A stretch of 64,000 nucleotides of DNA, taken from positions 1 through 64,000 of the forward strand of contig WNNJ02000416.1 of NCBI GenBank assembly GCA_012934845.2. The letters are read 5' to 3'. This document shows positions 44,932 through 55,212 of the stretch, in pieces. Numbering within the stretch: the stretch's first letter is position 1; every line of letters begins with the position of its first letter. This stretch comes from Pomphorhynchus laevis. Its lineage: Eukaryota > Acanthocephala > Palaeacanthocephala > Echinorhynchida > Pomphorhynchidae. The notes under the pieces were generated by a model. It ran no database searches and had not been told where the DNA came from. It worked only from the letters and a program-made list of their open reading frames with translations. The position numbers and the translations under genes were made by a program.

Positions 44932-47900
44932 AAAAAGAAAAGATTTATTTTAACGTAGCAAATGCGTGCCAGCGCACGCTTACATGACCACAACAAAACA
45001 TAAATGTAAATCATGTGTCGAGAAAGTGTGAGCGGATGAGGTGTTTGAATGTGATAAAGGAGGGAGCGCGGCGGACGTCGAGAATGAATTGATTCCAGGC
45101 GAGTGTGGCGGCGACGAGGAAGGATCGGAGACCGTAGTTGTTGGAGTAATTGGGAACGTGGAGTAAGAGGGAATTACGGGAACGCAGCGATAGCGAGGTG
45201 GGGCGAGTGTCGTCGAAGAAAGGAAGGTTGATAAACGATGGGAAGCCGACAACGATGAGACGAAAAGTAACGAGAAGAAGGCGGAGTTTGATGCCAGCAT
45301 CCACGATGTGGATGGTGGGTTAGGAGAGTTGGGCAAAATATGTAGATGTGTGGTCGAAGCGACCGAGACGAAAGAGCACTCGAACGGCGGAGTTGATTAT
45401 GCGTTGTAGGGGTAGGATGATGGATTGTGGAGAATTGGCGAAAAGGCTAAGGCAGTAATCGATTTTAGGGAAAAGAAGCGATGAAAGAAGATACATACAA
45501 GAACGGAAGTCGATAAGGGGCCGGATACGGCGGATGTCACGGAGAATTAAGTTAGACGAACGGACCTTGTCAAGGACGAAGGGTTTAAGGAAAAGGTGAT
45601 CATCAAAATGGAATCCTATGGGGATGATCGATGAGGCAAAATATACAGTATGAGGAGATATGTTTGGTTTACGGAGGAAAATCCACATTATTTTGGACTT
45701 GTCTGGGTTTAGAACGAGATGGAGATTGGAGAGACGTTTGTAGATAGAAGAAAGACAGTTGTAGACAGAAATGCGATATCATGTATGCGATGTGTGGGTG
45801 CATGAGCATAGATGAGGATGTCATCGGCGTATTGCATGACGTTAAAGGAGTAAGGTTTGATAAACGGAGAGAGATCGCCAAGCAAAAGAGAGAAAAGCAG
45901 GAGACCTTTGACTGAACCTTGTTGGAACCCGCAAAACATAGGGATGGGAGGGGACGTATCTATCCGACAATCCATAGGGATTGTCGGATAGATATGAAGC
46001 ACTCCATGCTACGGAGGGTGAAGAAAATTTGTAATCATAACGAATGAAATTGAGCGATAGCTAGAAGGAAGGGAGGGATCGAGCGATTGTTTCTTAAGGA
46101 GGAGACGAACGATTGCGGATTTCCAGTGTGAAGGGAAGATACGACTGCGGATGGACGAGTTAAACAAGGTTGTGAGAAATGGGGATATCGATGAGCATAT
46201 GGATTTTAATATGTGAGTAGGCAGGGGATCGGCAGGTCAGGTTTTTTGGACAAAGACATGAGGACAGATGATACTTCGGTAGATGAAACACGGAGAAGAT
46301 GAAAGAATTCCGGAAGGATGATGCTAGGCGAGGCAGAGTGAGATAGGATAAAGACCGGGGTGTGAGAGAGAGCAATGTGGATACTTTAGTCTGGAGAAAT
46401 GACGAATAATCATGGGCATTGACGTTGCACGGCGAAGAGGAACGACCAAGGATTGAGTTAAAAGTATGCCAGAGTCTTAGAGTTGAATGAAGTGATGATT
46501 TTATGCTGTCAGAAGTTGTTGCATTTGGTACGTAATAGGGTGAGATGAGACCGGCGAAGAGCAAGATAGGAATCACGGAAGACGGAGTGATCGAGCGAAA
46601 ATTACCTCTGAGAAAGCGGTGATAGACTGGAAAAGCATGGTGGAGTCAACGTTTTGATAGTAGGCATTGGATGTCAAACCATGGGGCACGGTGCAAGCGA
46701 CGGTGTTGGTGAGACTTGGAGGGCAAGAGAAGATCGAGAGTGGATGTGAGTTCAGAGTTGAAAAAAAATCGAGATCATGAGGAGATGAATATGTTATTGT
46801 GGGATAGGATAGAGACGATTTGAGTAAGGCAGAACGGAGAAGAGAGAGGTCAAGATTTCTCCAAGGACGACGTAGGATTGTAGGTGTGTGAGGAGGGGTG
46901 TGATTGTGAGTGAGATCAAGGGTGACGAGAAGGTGATCGGATAGACCAGGATCGGAGATGGACAGTGAGATGTAGGCAGAAAAATGACCGGGGACAGCGA
47001 TGATGTCGAGTGCCCCACCAAGGATATGTGTGGGGGCAGTGGAGATGGGTTTGTAGTTATAGTTGGATAGAATGTTGATGAACTGGATTGACTCGGTGGA
47101 AGAGGGGCGGTCGAGGCGGATGTTGAAGTCGCCAAGAACGATTGAAGGGATTGAGGACAAAGAACAGTGGGACAGAAGGTCAGCGAGTTCGGTAAAAAAT
47201 AAGGATGTAGGATGTGATGAACCAGGACGGTATACAATGGCGAGATCTAGAGTGATCAGTTAGAAGAACGACAAGTGAGCAGTTCAAAAGAGCAAGGACT
47301 GAAAGGGGAAGTGATTTTGCGAAGAGACGCGGGGTGACGGGCGAATGCGACAATGCCGCCATGATTAGAGAATTTAGAAGGGGATTTGCTAAGGGGGCGA
47401 GCGGATTCGACTAGTGAGCAACCGGCGGATGGAAATGTCGTCAGAATCGGAGTGCCAGGATTCGGTGAGGCAGAAGAGATCGATGGATTGCTTAATGGAT
47501 AAGTTGAGGATGAGATCGGATTTATTGAGAATAGATCTAGTGTTGAGGAGACCGAGGCGGAAACCGTGTGTGATGGTGAAAGAGTCTATTGGAGAAGACA
47601 CATAAGGGAGATAGAGCGCCATGGAATTTTGGGAAGTGTGTGGACAACTTGAAAATTTCCGTTATGTTTTGGATGGAGAGTGATGTTTTGCCGTTTTCTT
47701 CACGACGGCGTTTTTCGATGCGGAGAAAAAAGTTGAGCGATTTCAGAAAGGGTTCGATCGGGAAAAATTCTAGTGGTTGAAGACGACATGAGTTTAAATC
47801 GTTGATAGGACATTAGACGCGTGAGAGCAATGCTTGAAAACAATTTTTAGGAAAGGAGGCTGGGAAGGATTAGATTGAGAAGATTTGTTTAGACGGATGA

Positions 47901-47982
47901 ATGCGACAGGAGAAATGTCCTTGAAAAGAATGGTTTATCCGCAGGAACAATAGACGAGAGGATGGATCTGAAGGCGGAAAAC
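44932..47982 (-). mobile_element. L2-like LINE, second copy, 5'-truncated and rearranged
   Basis: Closely follows the 33546-37718 copy from its 3' end (AACGTAGCAAATGCGTGCCA) to the middle of ORF1 at 47982. Pieces: 47622-47389 and 47160-46573 (endonuclease), 46576-46160, 46002-45709, 45688-45320 and 45304-45011 (RT to C-terminus). About 250 bp of RT (34676-34928 in the first copy) are missing at 46045. At 45957-45994 local sequence is replaced by a perfect palindrome. It ends inside an I-like LINE. Confidence 0.5.
45957..45994. repeat. Perfect palindrome, 17-bp arms, 4-nt centre, inside the LINE copy
   Basis: TATCTATCCGACAATCC, ATAG, then its reverse complement. The first copy reads GAACGTTCGGATAGATATGA at the matching place without the left arm, so the left arm is a local inverted copy of the right. 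Confidence 0.5.
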
Positions 47983-49262
47983 TATTTAATTACATTAAAA
48001 TTTACTAGAGGTAGCGAAACGAAGTTGGGCGAAAGAGCATAATAAATGGAGAGATAATTGTCACTACGGTGACTATGTCACTGAGGAGGAAATTAAAAAT
48101 CTGTGATGAGATGAACTGTAAGTTGACTAGATTCTGCAAGGATAGGGGTTTTGGAGATATTGCGGTATTAATTCAGGGTACGAGCACTGATATGGGAAAA
48201 TTCAAGAATACCAGAACAGGCTTAGGAGGTCAAGAGATTAAAATATTTATCATCGAACAGGGAAATTCAGATTTCATCTACCCCAATGCTTTTATCGTCA
48301 GGGCTGGGGGCACTTCTCCTCAATGTGTACTTCAGAAGTTCCTAGATGCACACACTGGGCGGGGAAACACAAATCCTTTGAATGTACAAGCAAACACATT
48401 AGGAAATGCACAAATTGCCAGTATTGTCATAAGGCCTATGATCATAAATGTTCTGAGTTCGCAGCATACATGGAGTTGTGTAATATAAAAACAAATCGCA
48501 TTTCCAGCTACGCAGAGGCAGCACAGCAGCAAGAAGAGGTAGTGCACTCGAAAAGTTTCAATCATTAATCGACCACAATCCGGTCTATAAATCAAAGAAA
48601 CTATGATGAAGTTGAAAGTCTAATGATTATAATTGAGAATCAACAGAATATCATTGCTAAATTAAATAACACATTACAAGAACTGTTAAAGAAACCTAAA
48701 CAAAGGGAAGTTAACAAGGGAATAATATCCAATGAAGCACCATCTGATGAGGGAAAACAATAATTCGGATGAAGGTAAGAGAAACAGTGAACCTTATATG
48801 GAAGCAAACCGGGAAAGTACGGATACAGGTAAGGAAGTGAAAAAAAAATGAAGAAAATGAATACACATTGTGCTGAACAGCAACTGATGAATGAAGAGAG
48901 TAATAATGAGAAAGACTCAAAAAATACACACGATTAGAAAAGATCACTGTGGATAAAGGAAAAATATTTAAAAAATATTTAATAAAGAAAACAGCGCAAT
49001 CATAAATGAAATGAAGAAAGAAGATTTCAAAGAAAAAATATACAGTTGGAATTGTGTTTCATTCAAGAATCTTCCATCATTATTAAATCAATCAAACCCG
49101 GATATAATTATACTCCAAGAAACACAATCAGCGCACTTATTATACGTGAATCTGCAAATGCGAATACATAGATAATGGAGAAACAAACGAGAAAGCCTTA
49201 GCGGTTATTTGTCTAAAAGCATTATTACCTAGAAGCTGCACTGGGTATATCAATTTTGCTGA

Positions 49263-49264
<2 letters not shown>
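47983..49264 (+). mobile_element. I-like LINE relic: ORF1 with CCHC knuckles and ORF2 start
   Basis: 48069-48488 and 48323-48568 are ORF1 in two frames: the second has zinc knuckles CTHWAGKHKSFEC and CTNCQYCHKAYDHKC followed by ISSYAEAAQQ, as in I/Jockey-group ORF1. From about 49036 ORF2 begins: YSWNCVSFKNLPSLLNQS, PDIIILQETQS, the start of an AP-like endonuclease. The frame resumes right of the Penelope pair as [17 protein letters not shown] (51020-51070). Broken in several frames. Confidence 0.5.

Positions 49265-49313
<49 letters not shown>
49265..49313. repeat. (AT)n microsatellite
   Basis: Pure AT run at the left edge of the Penelope palindrome; a shorter ATAT lies at its right edge, so the elements probably inserted in an AT run. 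Confidence 0.5.
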
Positions 49314-49316
<3 letters not shown>

Positions 49317-49470
49317 TGAACAGAAGCGTTTTACCAGGAAAAATTGACGAATAGCTGATTTTTTAACGTTTCGGCCTCAGTCGGCCTTTCTCAAATCTAG
49401 AATACAGTAGCACATATACAATAGGTAACATAAAGCAAAAAGAACAAAAACACAAAACGCATGCAACCGT

Positions 49471-50082
49471 TCATGTTATATCCTTCCAAGTGAAGGTGTT
49501 TTCGTCGTTACATCCATGGGGGGCATCACTATAAAGCAATCCCATGAGGCGCGTTTCTGCTTCAACCCTTTTTACTGTATCTGCCTCCTGAGTAAACACA
49601 CAGTAATCCATGCAATCGATTTCTCCGTGCAATATGTAATGTGCAACAGCCCCGTCCGTTATATTAGCCGTGCGAAAATGCGTTCTTCTTGAATTTAAAC
49701 GACGTGAAAGTGACATTGACGTTTGCCCAACATATTGGATTTTACAAATTCTACACGTGCCAACATAAATAATGCCCAAAGACTTACAATTGAACATACC
49801 ATGTATGCGAAGTCTTGCCCCAGTTATGCTACTCTCAACAAATGTGGCTTCTGCCATTAATTTACAAGTTTTACATCTTCTATCCATACATGCTCTGCTA
49901 ACATTTTCTATTCTGTTCAATTGCTCCTCAACAGCCTTTATCTTTGAGCATACTAACGTGTGCGCCACTTTTCTTGTTATTCTAAAGCAGACAATAGCCT
50001 TCTTAGCACCATTAGTATTTCTCACTATTCTGTTAATTTCTCTTCTTAACGACACTAATTGTGCGTTATATTCGGCGGGCAT
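49471..50082 (-). CDS. Penelope-like GIY-YIG endonuclease part, minus arm
   Basis: 203 codons, open throughout. Core: LGIIYVGTCRICKIQYVGQT (GIY-YIG-type), SLSRRLNSRRTHFRTA, VAHYILHGEIDCMDYCVF and the Glu/Arg stretch VKRVEAETRLMG. Cys pairs MDRRCKTCKL precede it. The reading starts in the spacer boundary, so the first residues are not original. Confidence 0.5.
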   Translation of the reverse strand: MPAEYNAQLVSLRREINRIVRNTNGAKKAIVCFRITRKVAHTLVCSKIKAVEEQLNRIENVSRACMDRRCKTCKLMAEATFVESSITGARLRIHGMFNCKSLGIIYVGTCRICKIQYVGQTSMSLSRRLNSRRTHFRTANITDGAVAHYILHGEIDCMDYCVFTQEADTVKRVEAETRLMGLLYSDAPHGCNDENTFTWKDIT

Positions 50083-50120
50083 GCACCGATTATTCCTAAT
50101 TTGAGGAAAGTATTCAGAAT

Positions 50121-50858
50121 ATGATACACGATTTTTGTAAACGCGGCTATAAGCGTGAATTTATTGTACGACAAGTGAGACATGTGAGACGGATTTCACG
50201 CTCTGCGAGCTTATTACAAGAAAGGCGTGAAGAAGTTAAGAATAGAATCATTGTGGAATATAACGCACAATTAGTGTCGTTAAGAAGAGAAATTAACAGA
50301 ATAGTGAGAAATACTAATGGTGCTAAGAAGGCTATTGTCTGCTTTAGAATAACAAGAAAAGTGGCGCACACGTTAGTATGCTCAAAGATAAAGGCTGTTG
50401 AGGAGCAATTGAACAGAATAGAAAATGTTAGCAGAGCATGTATGGATAGAAGATGTAAAACTTGTAAATTAATGGCAGAAGCCACATTTGTTGAGAGTAG
50501 CATAACTGGGGCAAGACTTCGCATACATGGTATGTTCAATTGTAAGTCTTTGGGCATTATTTATGTTGGCACGTGTAGAATTTGTAAAATCCAATATGTT
50601 GGGCAAACGTCAATGTCACTTTCACGTCGTTTAAATTCAAGAAGAACGCATTTTCGCACGGCTAATATAACGGACGGGGCTGTTGCACATTACATATTGC
50701 ACGGAGAAATCGATTGCATGGATTACTGTGTGTTTACTCAGGAGGCAGATACAGTAAAAAGGGTTGAAGCAGAAACGCGCCTCATGGGATTGCTTTATAG
50801 TGATGCCCCCCATGGATGTAACGACGAAAACACCTTCACTTGGAAGGATATAACATGA
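50121..50858 (+). CDS. Penelope-like GIY-YIG endonuclease part, plus arm
   Basis: 245 codons; the last 200 are identical to the minus arm. The extra N-terminal part (FCKRGYKREFIVRQVRHVRR) is the connector between RT and endonuclease in Penelope proteins. Open to the stop. The RT that should precede it is missing. Confidence 0.5.
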   Translation: MIHDFCKRGYKREFIVRQVRHVRRISRSASLLQERREEVKNRIIVEYNAQLVSLRREINRIVRNTNGAKKAIVCFRITRKVAHTLVCSKIKAVEEQLNRIENVSRACMDRRCKTCKLMAEATFVESSITGARLRIHGMFNCKSLGIIYVGTCRICKIQYVGQTSMSLSRRLNSRRTHFRTANITDGAVAHYILHGEIDCMDYCVFTQEADTVKRVEAETRLMGLLYSDAPHGCNDENTFTWKDIT

Positions 50859-51065
50859 ACGGTTGCATGCGTTTTGTGTTTTTGTTCTTTTTGCTTTATG
50901 TTACCTATTGTATATGTGCTACTGTATTCTAGATTTGAGAAAGGCCGACTGAGGCCGAAACGTTAAAAAATCAGCTATTCGTCAATTTTTCCTGGTAAAA
51001 CGCTTCTGTTCAGAATATATGGCCGAATTTGCTAGAAATCCCAGGAGGCGGTGTAATCACAATTC

Positions 51066-51167
<102 letters not shown>

Positions 51168-51222
51168 TCGGATTTTATATTAATAAATATACTCGGATAT
51201 ATATTAATACTCGTAATCCTGG

Positions 51223-52590
51223 ACAACGGTCCAGGATTTTTTACGAAATACGGCATTTATACTAAATGGTGTTGCTTGATAGACTGGACTTCGATTCACG
51301 ACTTTCAGTCACCATGTCACTTCTAGACGACCACTTCAGCATCGAAATGATAAGTACCCTGCAACACTCATCAGTAGAATGAGGTACACACTGGTCGTTT
51401 CGGTTGCCTGTGTGACATTGTGAATAAAGGCGTTTCCGACACCTTGCTTAATTGTGATCGAATTGCTGTGCGGACCATCCTTAAAAACTAGGCAGAGGTT
51501 GTTGCTGAATCGTCGCTGCACTCGTTGGATCCTAAATGGATACGGCAGGTATAATAGTAATGCACGAATGTGCTGAGTAGACAACGGTCCAGGATTTCTT
51601 ACGAAATACAGCATTTATACTAAATGGTGTTGCTTGATAGACTGGACTTCGATTCACGACTTTCAGTCACCATGTCACTTCTAGACGACCACTTCAGCAT
51701 CGAAATGATAAGTACCCTGCAACACTCATCAGTAGAATGAGGTACACACTGGTCGTTTCGGTTGCCTGTGTGACATTGTGAATAAAGGCGTTTCCGACAC
51801 CTTGCTTAATTGTCTGAGGCTTTCGCTCTTAACCAGATCGAATTGCTGTGCGGACCATCCTTAAACACTAGGCAGAGGTTGTTGCTGAATTGTCGCTGCA
51901 CTCGTTGGATCCTAAATGGATACGGCAGGTATAATAGTAATGCACGAATGTGCTGAGTAGACAACGGTCCAGGATTTCTTACGAAATACGGCATTTATAC
52001 TAAATGGTGTTGCTTGATAGACTGGACTTCGATTCACGACTTTCAGTCACCATGTCACTTCTAGACGACCACTTCAGCATCGAAATGATGAGTACCCGGC
52101 AACACTCATCAGTAGAATGAGGTACACACTGGTCGTTTCGGTTGCCTGTGTGACATTGTGAATAAAGGCGTTTCCGACACCTTGCTTAATTGTCTGAGGC
52201 TTTCGCTCTTAACCAGATCGAATTGCTGTGCGGACCATCCTTAAACACTAGGCAGAGGTTGTTGCTGAATTGTCGCTGCACTCGTTGATCCTAAATGGAT
52301 ACGGCAGGTATAATAGTAATGCACGAATGTGCTGAGTAGACAACGGTCCAGGATTTCTTACGAAATACGGCATTTATACTAAATGGTGTTGCTTGATAGA
52401 CTGGACTTCGATTCACGACTTTCAGTCACCATGTCACTTCTAGAAGTGACAAGAAGTGTCGCTTCTTGGTCGTCTAGAAGTGACATGGTGACTGAAAGTC
52501 GTGAATCGAAGTCCAGTCTATCAAGCAACACCATTTAGTATAAATGCCGTATTTCGTAAGAAATCCTGGACCGTTGTCTACTCAGCACAT
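51223..52590 (-). repeat. Satellite array A, period 358-380 bp, with inverted last unit
   Basis: ACAACGGTCCAGGATTTCTT-type starts lie at 51223, 51581, 51961 and 52340 (spacings 358, 380, 379; the first unit lacks a 21-22-bp insert containing CTGAGGCTTTCGCTCTTAAC). The array turns back on itself at about 52445-52465, so 52466-52590 is an inverted copy of 52340-52443. Identity between units is very high. Conserved stem blocks on the minus strand lie at about 51359-51408, 51738-51787 and 52098-52146. Confidence 0.5.
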
Positions 52591-53893
52591 TTCTCACAGG
52601 ATTCCTGAAGGAATGCGTCATTTTATAAATTGTTATTGCGAAAAATCGCTTGAAACTGTGGTCCAGGAGCCAAAGCTGGCTACGATTGATTTTTAATCCA
52701 TATTTGCTGCTAAATAACTGAACTTCGATCATTAGCTTCATCAGTCTAATGTATCACTCCGAGACGATCCTAACCACCCAGCAATCATCGTCAGTCGGAT
52801 GAAGTGGTTAGGGTACGTTTCAACTGCTTTTGTGATAACTATAAAGACACCAGCAATTCCTCACGATGCTATACGAAGCTCAGGTGCAGAAACGTTTTTA
52901 CTGGCTTGTTGCGTGTGTGGACCTTCTAGTTATTCTTTATATAAGGCACAAATGCGTATCCGTTGATTACGAGGGCACTGAATTTCTCATAGGATTCCTG
53001 AAAGAATGCGTCATTTTATAAATTTTTATTGCGAAAAATCGCTTGAAACTGTGGTCCAGGAGCCAAAGCTGGCTACGATTGATTTTTAATCCATATTTGC
53101 TGCTAAATAACTGGACTTCGATCATCAGCTCCATCAGTCTAATGTATCACTCCGAGACGATCCTAACCACCCAGCAGTCATCGTCAGTCGGATGAAGTGG
53201 TTAGGGTACGTTTCGACTGCTTTTGTGATAACTATAAAGACACCAGCAATTCCTCACGATGCTATACGAAGCTCAGGTGCAGAAGCGTTTTTACTGGCTT
53301 GTTGCGTGTGTGGACCTTCTACTTATTCTTTATATAAGGCACAAATGCATATCCGTTGATTACGAGGGCACTGAATTTCTCACAGGATTCCTGAAGGAAT
53401 GCGTCATTTTATAAATTGTTATTGCGAAAAATCGCTTGAAACTGTGGTCCAGGAGCCAAAGCTGGCTACGATTGATTTTTAATCCATATTTGCTGCTAAA
53501 TAACTGGACTTCGATCATCAGCTCCATCAGTCTAATGTATCACTCCGAGACGATCCTAACCACCCAGCAGTTATCGTCAGTCGGATGAAGTGGTTAGGGT
53601 ATGTTTCAACTGCTTTTGTGATAACTATAAAGACACCAGCAATTCCTCACGATGCTATACGAAGCTCAGGTGCAGAAGCGTTTTTACTGGCTTGTTGCGT
53701 GTGTGGACCTTCTAGTTATTCTTTATATAAGGCACAAATGCGTATCCGTTGATTACGAGGGCACTGAATTTCTCACAGGATTCCTGAAGGAATGCGTCAT
53801 TTTATAAATTGTTATTGCGAAAAATCGCTTGAAACTGTGGTCCAGGAGCCAAAGCTGACTACGATTAATTTTTAATCCATATTTGCTGCTAAA
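52591..53893 (-). repeat. Satellite array B, period 393 bp, about 3.3 copies
   Basis: TTCTCACAGGATTCCTGAAG starts at 52591, 52984, 53377 and 53770: three spacings of exactly 393. Units are nearly identical; the last is cut at 53893 beside a short TA run. Distantly related to array A through the stem block; in B these lie at about 52780-52828, 53173-53221 and 53566-53614 on the minus strand. Confidence 0.5.
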
Positions 53894-53929
53894 ATATTTG
53901 CTGCTATATATATAGACACCGTTGCTGCA

Positions 53930-54150
53930 AACAGTCCCTCCATCCAATTTGTTCCAAAGTCCAACTACTCTTCATTGAAATTGTATACACCGGGACTTTT
54001 TCACTAAATTCCTGCTCAAAGTCAAACTGTGTCCGCGAAGGAATGCTGACTGTCGCAGTTGTAAACACATCCGAAGAGGATGATTTGAAAAACAAAGAAC
54101 TTGCCACACCATATTCATATCGATATACTGACGGGTCCAAAAAACGGTCT
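53930..54150 (+). mobile_element. LINE RNase H-region fragment
   Basis: The plus frame reads YRYTDGSKK at about 54118-54145, the start of a LINE RNase H domain (YTDGSK). Upstream frame is broken. Family not resolved beyond RNase H-bearing LINE. Confidence 0.5.
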
Positions 54151-54371
54151 TAAGCCGAAGACATTGCAAACGACTTTGTTGCACGACGAAGCACTCTCTC
54201 AGAGATCAAGTGTTCCCCAACTGTGCATCGGTATACACAAGGAACCGCATACAACAACCGGCTAAGAACGTGAGCCAAAATTAGAGTCCGAAGATTATAG
54301 TATGAAATACATTTCCTACCTGATTCATACGCAATGCAAAATATTCTATAAGAATGTTCCGCGTTACCCAA
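54150..54371 (-). mobile_element. CR1-like LINE fragment
   Basis: 73 codons: YNLRTLILAHVLSRLLYAVP then ISERVLRRATKSF match the post-RT block of CR1 LINEs (LYxxxVxPxLxYAxPVW ... LExVQRRATK). Truncated on both sides. Confidence 0.5.
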
Positions 54372-54479
54372 AATATACCAATAAAATATTTAAATTAAAA
54401 AAACACATTATGGAATGCGAAATTTCAGGAATCAGACAATAATGCACATGGTGAAATAAAAAGTCAAATTGAATTCCTT

Positions 54480-55140
54480 TCATTAAGAACACAAAGACTA
54501 ATTTTAAAATCTTGATGTCATTACTCTAAACCTATGTAGAAAGCGATTATGAATGAAAAATTGCCTGATTGGATAGCGAAAGCCAATAATTGAATCAAAA
54601 AGATAGGTGAGAATGAGGTTATGAAGGAAGTCTCAGAATATCATACTAAGAATCTAAGCAGTGATACTCCAAACAGGGCTTCAGAGTGTTGCATCGAATT
54701 GGACAGACACGCTAGTAAAGAGGAAGACATTGACATAACAGATATACTAAATGCTTGGCCTAGAATTCCTAAAGTTTCATGGCCTATCGGCATCTGCTGC
54801 GGCAATTAAATTATTGAATATGGAAAATCGGAAATTAATAGATGCTCGTAGCTTAATGGAGGAAAAATCGAGTTGGAACGAACTCGATCAAGGCAAAATT
54901 ATCTTACTACCCAAAAAAGCACAAGTTAATTCACCGAAAGATGTGAGCCCAATTACAATCTCAAACAGCCTGCTTATGATATATGAGAAGACGTTAGCAA
55001 ATAAAATATCTGTCTTTACCAGAAAAAATTACACATTTGCGGTAAATAATTTCGGTTTAAAAAAAACAAGTTTTACAAATGCAGTAAACTATCTACAGAG
55101 TGCTTTAAAGAAGAACAAATTTTCTAAAATCATTATTATT
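54480..55140 (+). mobile_element. I-like LINE RT, first part
   Basis: 54621-54809 and 54751-55161 give RT start: DQGKIILLPKKAQVNSPKDV, SPITISNSLLMIYEKTLANK, NNFGLKKTSFTNAVNYLQSA. The frame continues at 59405 after the LINE inserted between. Broken by a frame change near 54760 and stops before 54620. Confidence 0.5.
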
Positions 55141-55212
55141 ATAACAAACAGAAGCGAATGAGCTACAAGCTCGTGTGGCTTACAAAACATGATGAAATAA
55201 AAATAAAAAGCA

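Larger units (their letters stand above)
49314..51019. mobile_element. Penelope-like element, inverted pair forming a near-perfect palindrome
   Basis: Arms 49314-50075 and 50256-51019 (about 762 bp each) are inverted copies with identical 200-residue translations; the 180-bp spacer belongs to the plus copy only. Each arm ends with the same 3' region (GAGAAAGGCCGACTGAGGCC, CTGTTCAGAATA outward). 5'-truncated fossil or young insertion with only the endonuclease part; RT is absent from both halves. It interrupts the endonuclease region of the I-like LINE. Confidence 0.5.

Noticed and set aside
48323-48568. Zinc knuckles as evidence of an LTR retrotransposon gag
   Set aside because: Followed by an AP-endonuclease-type ORF2 start and a SYAEA motif typical of I/Jockey-group LINE ORF1; no terminal repeats seen.
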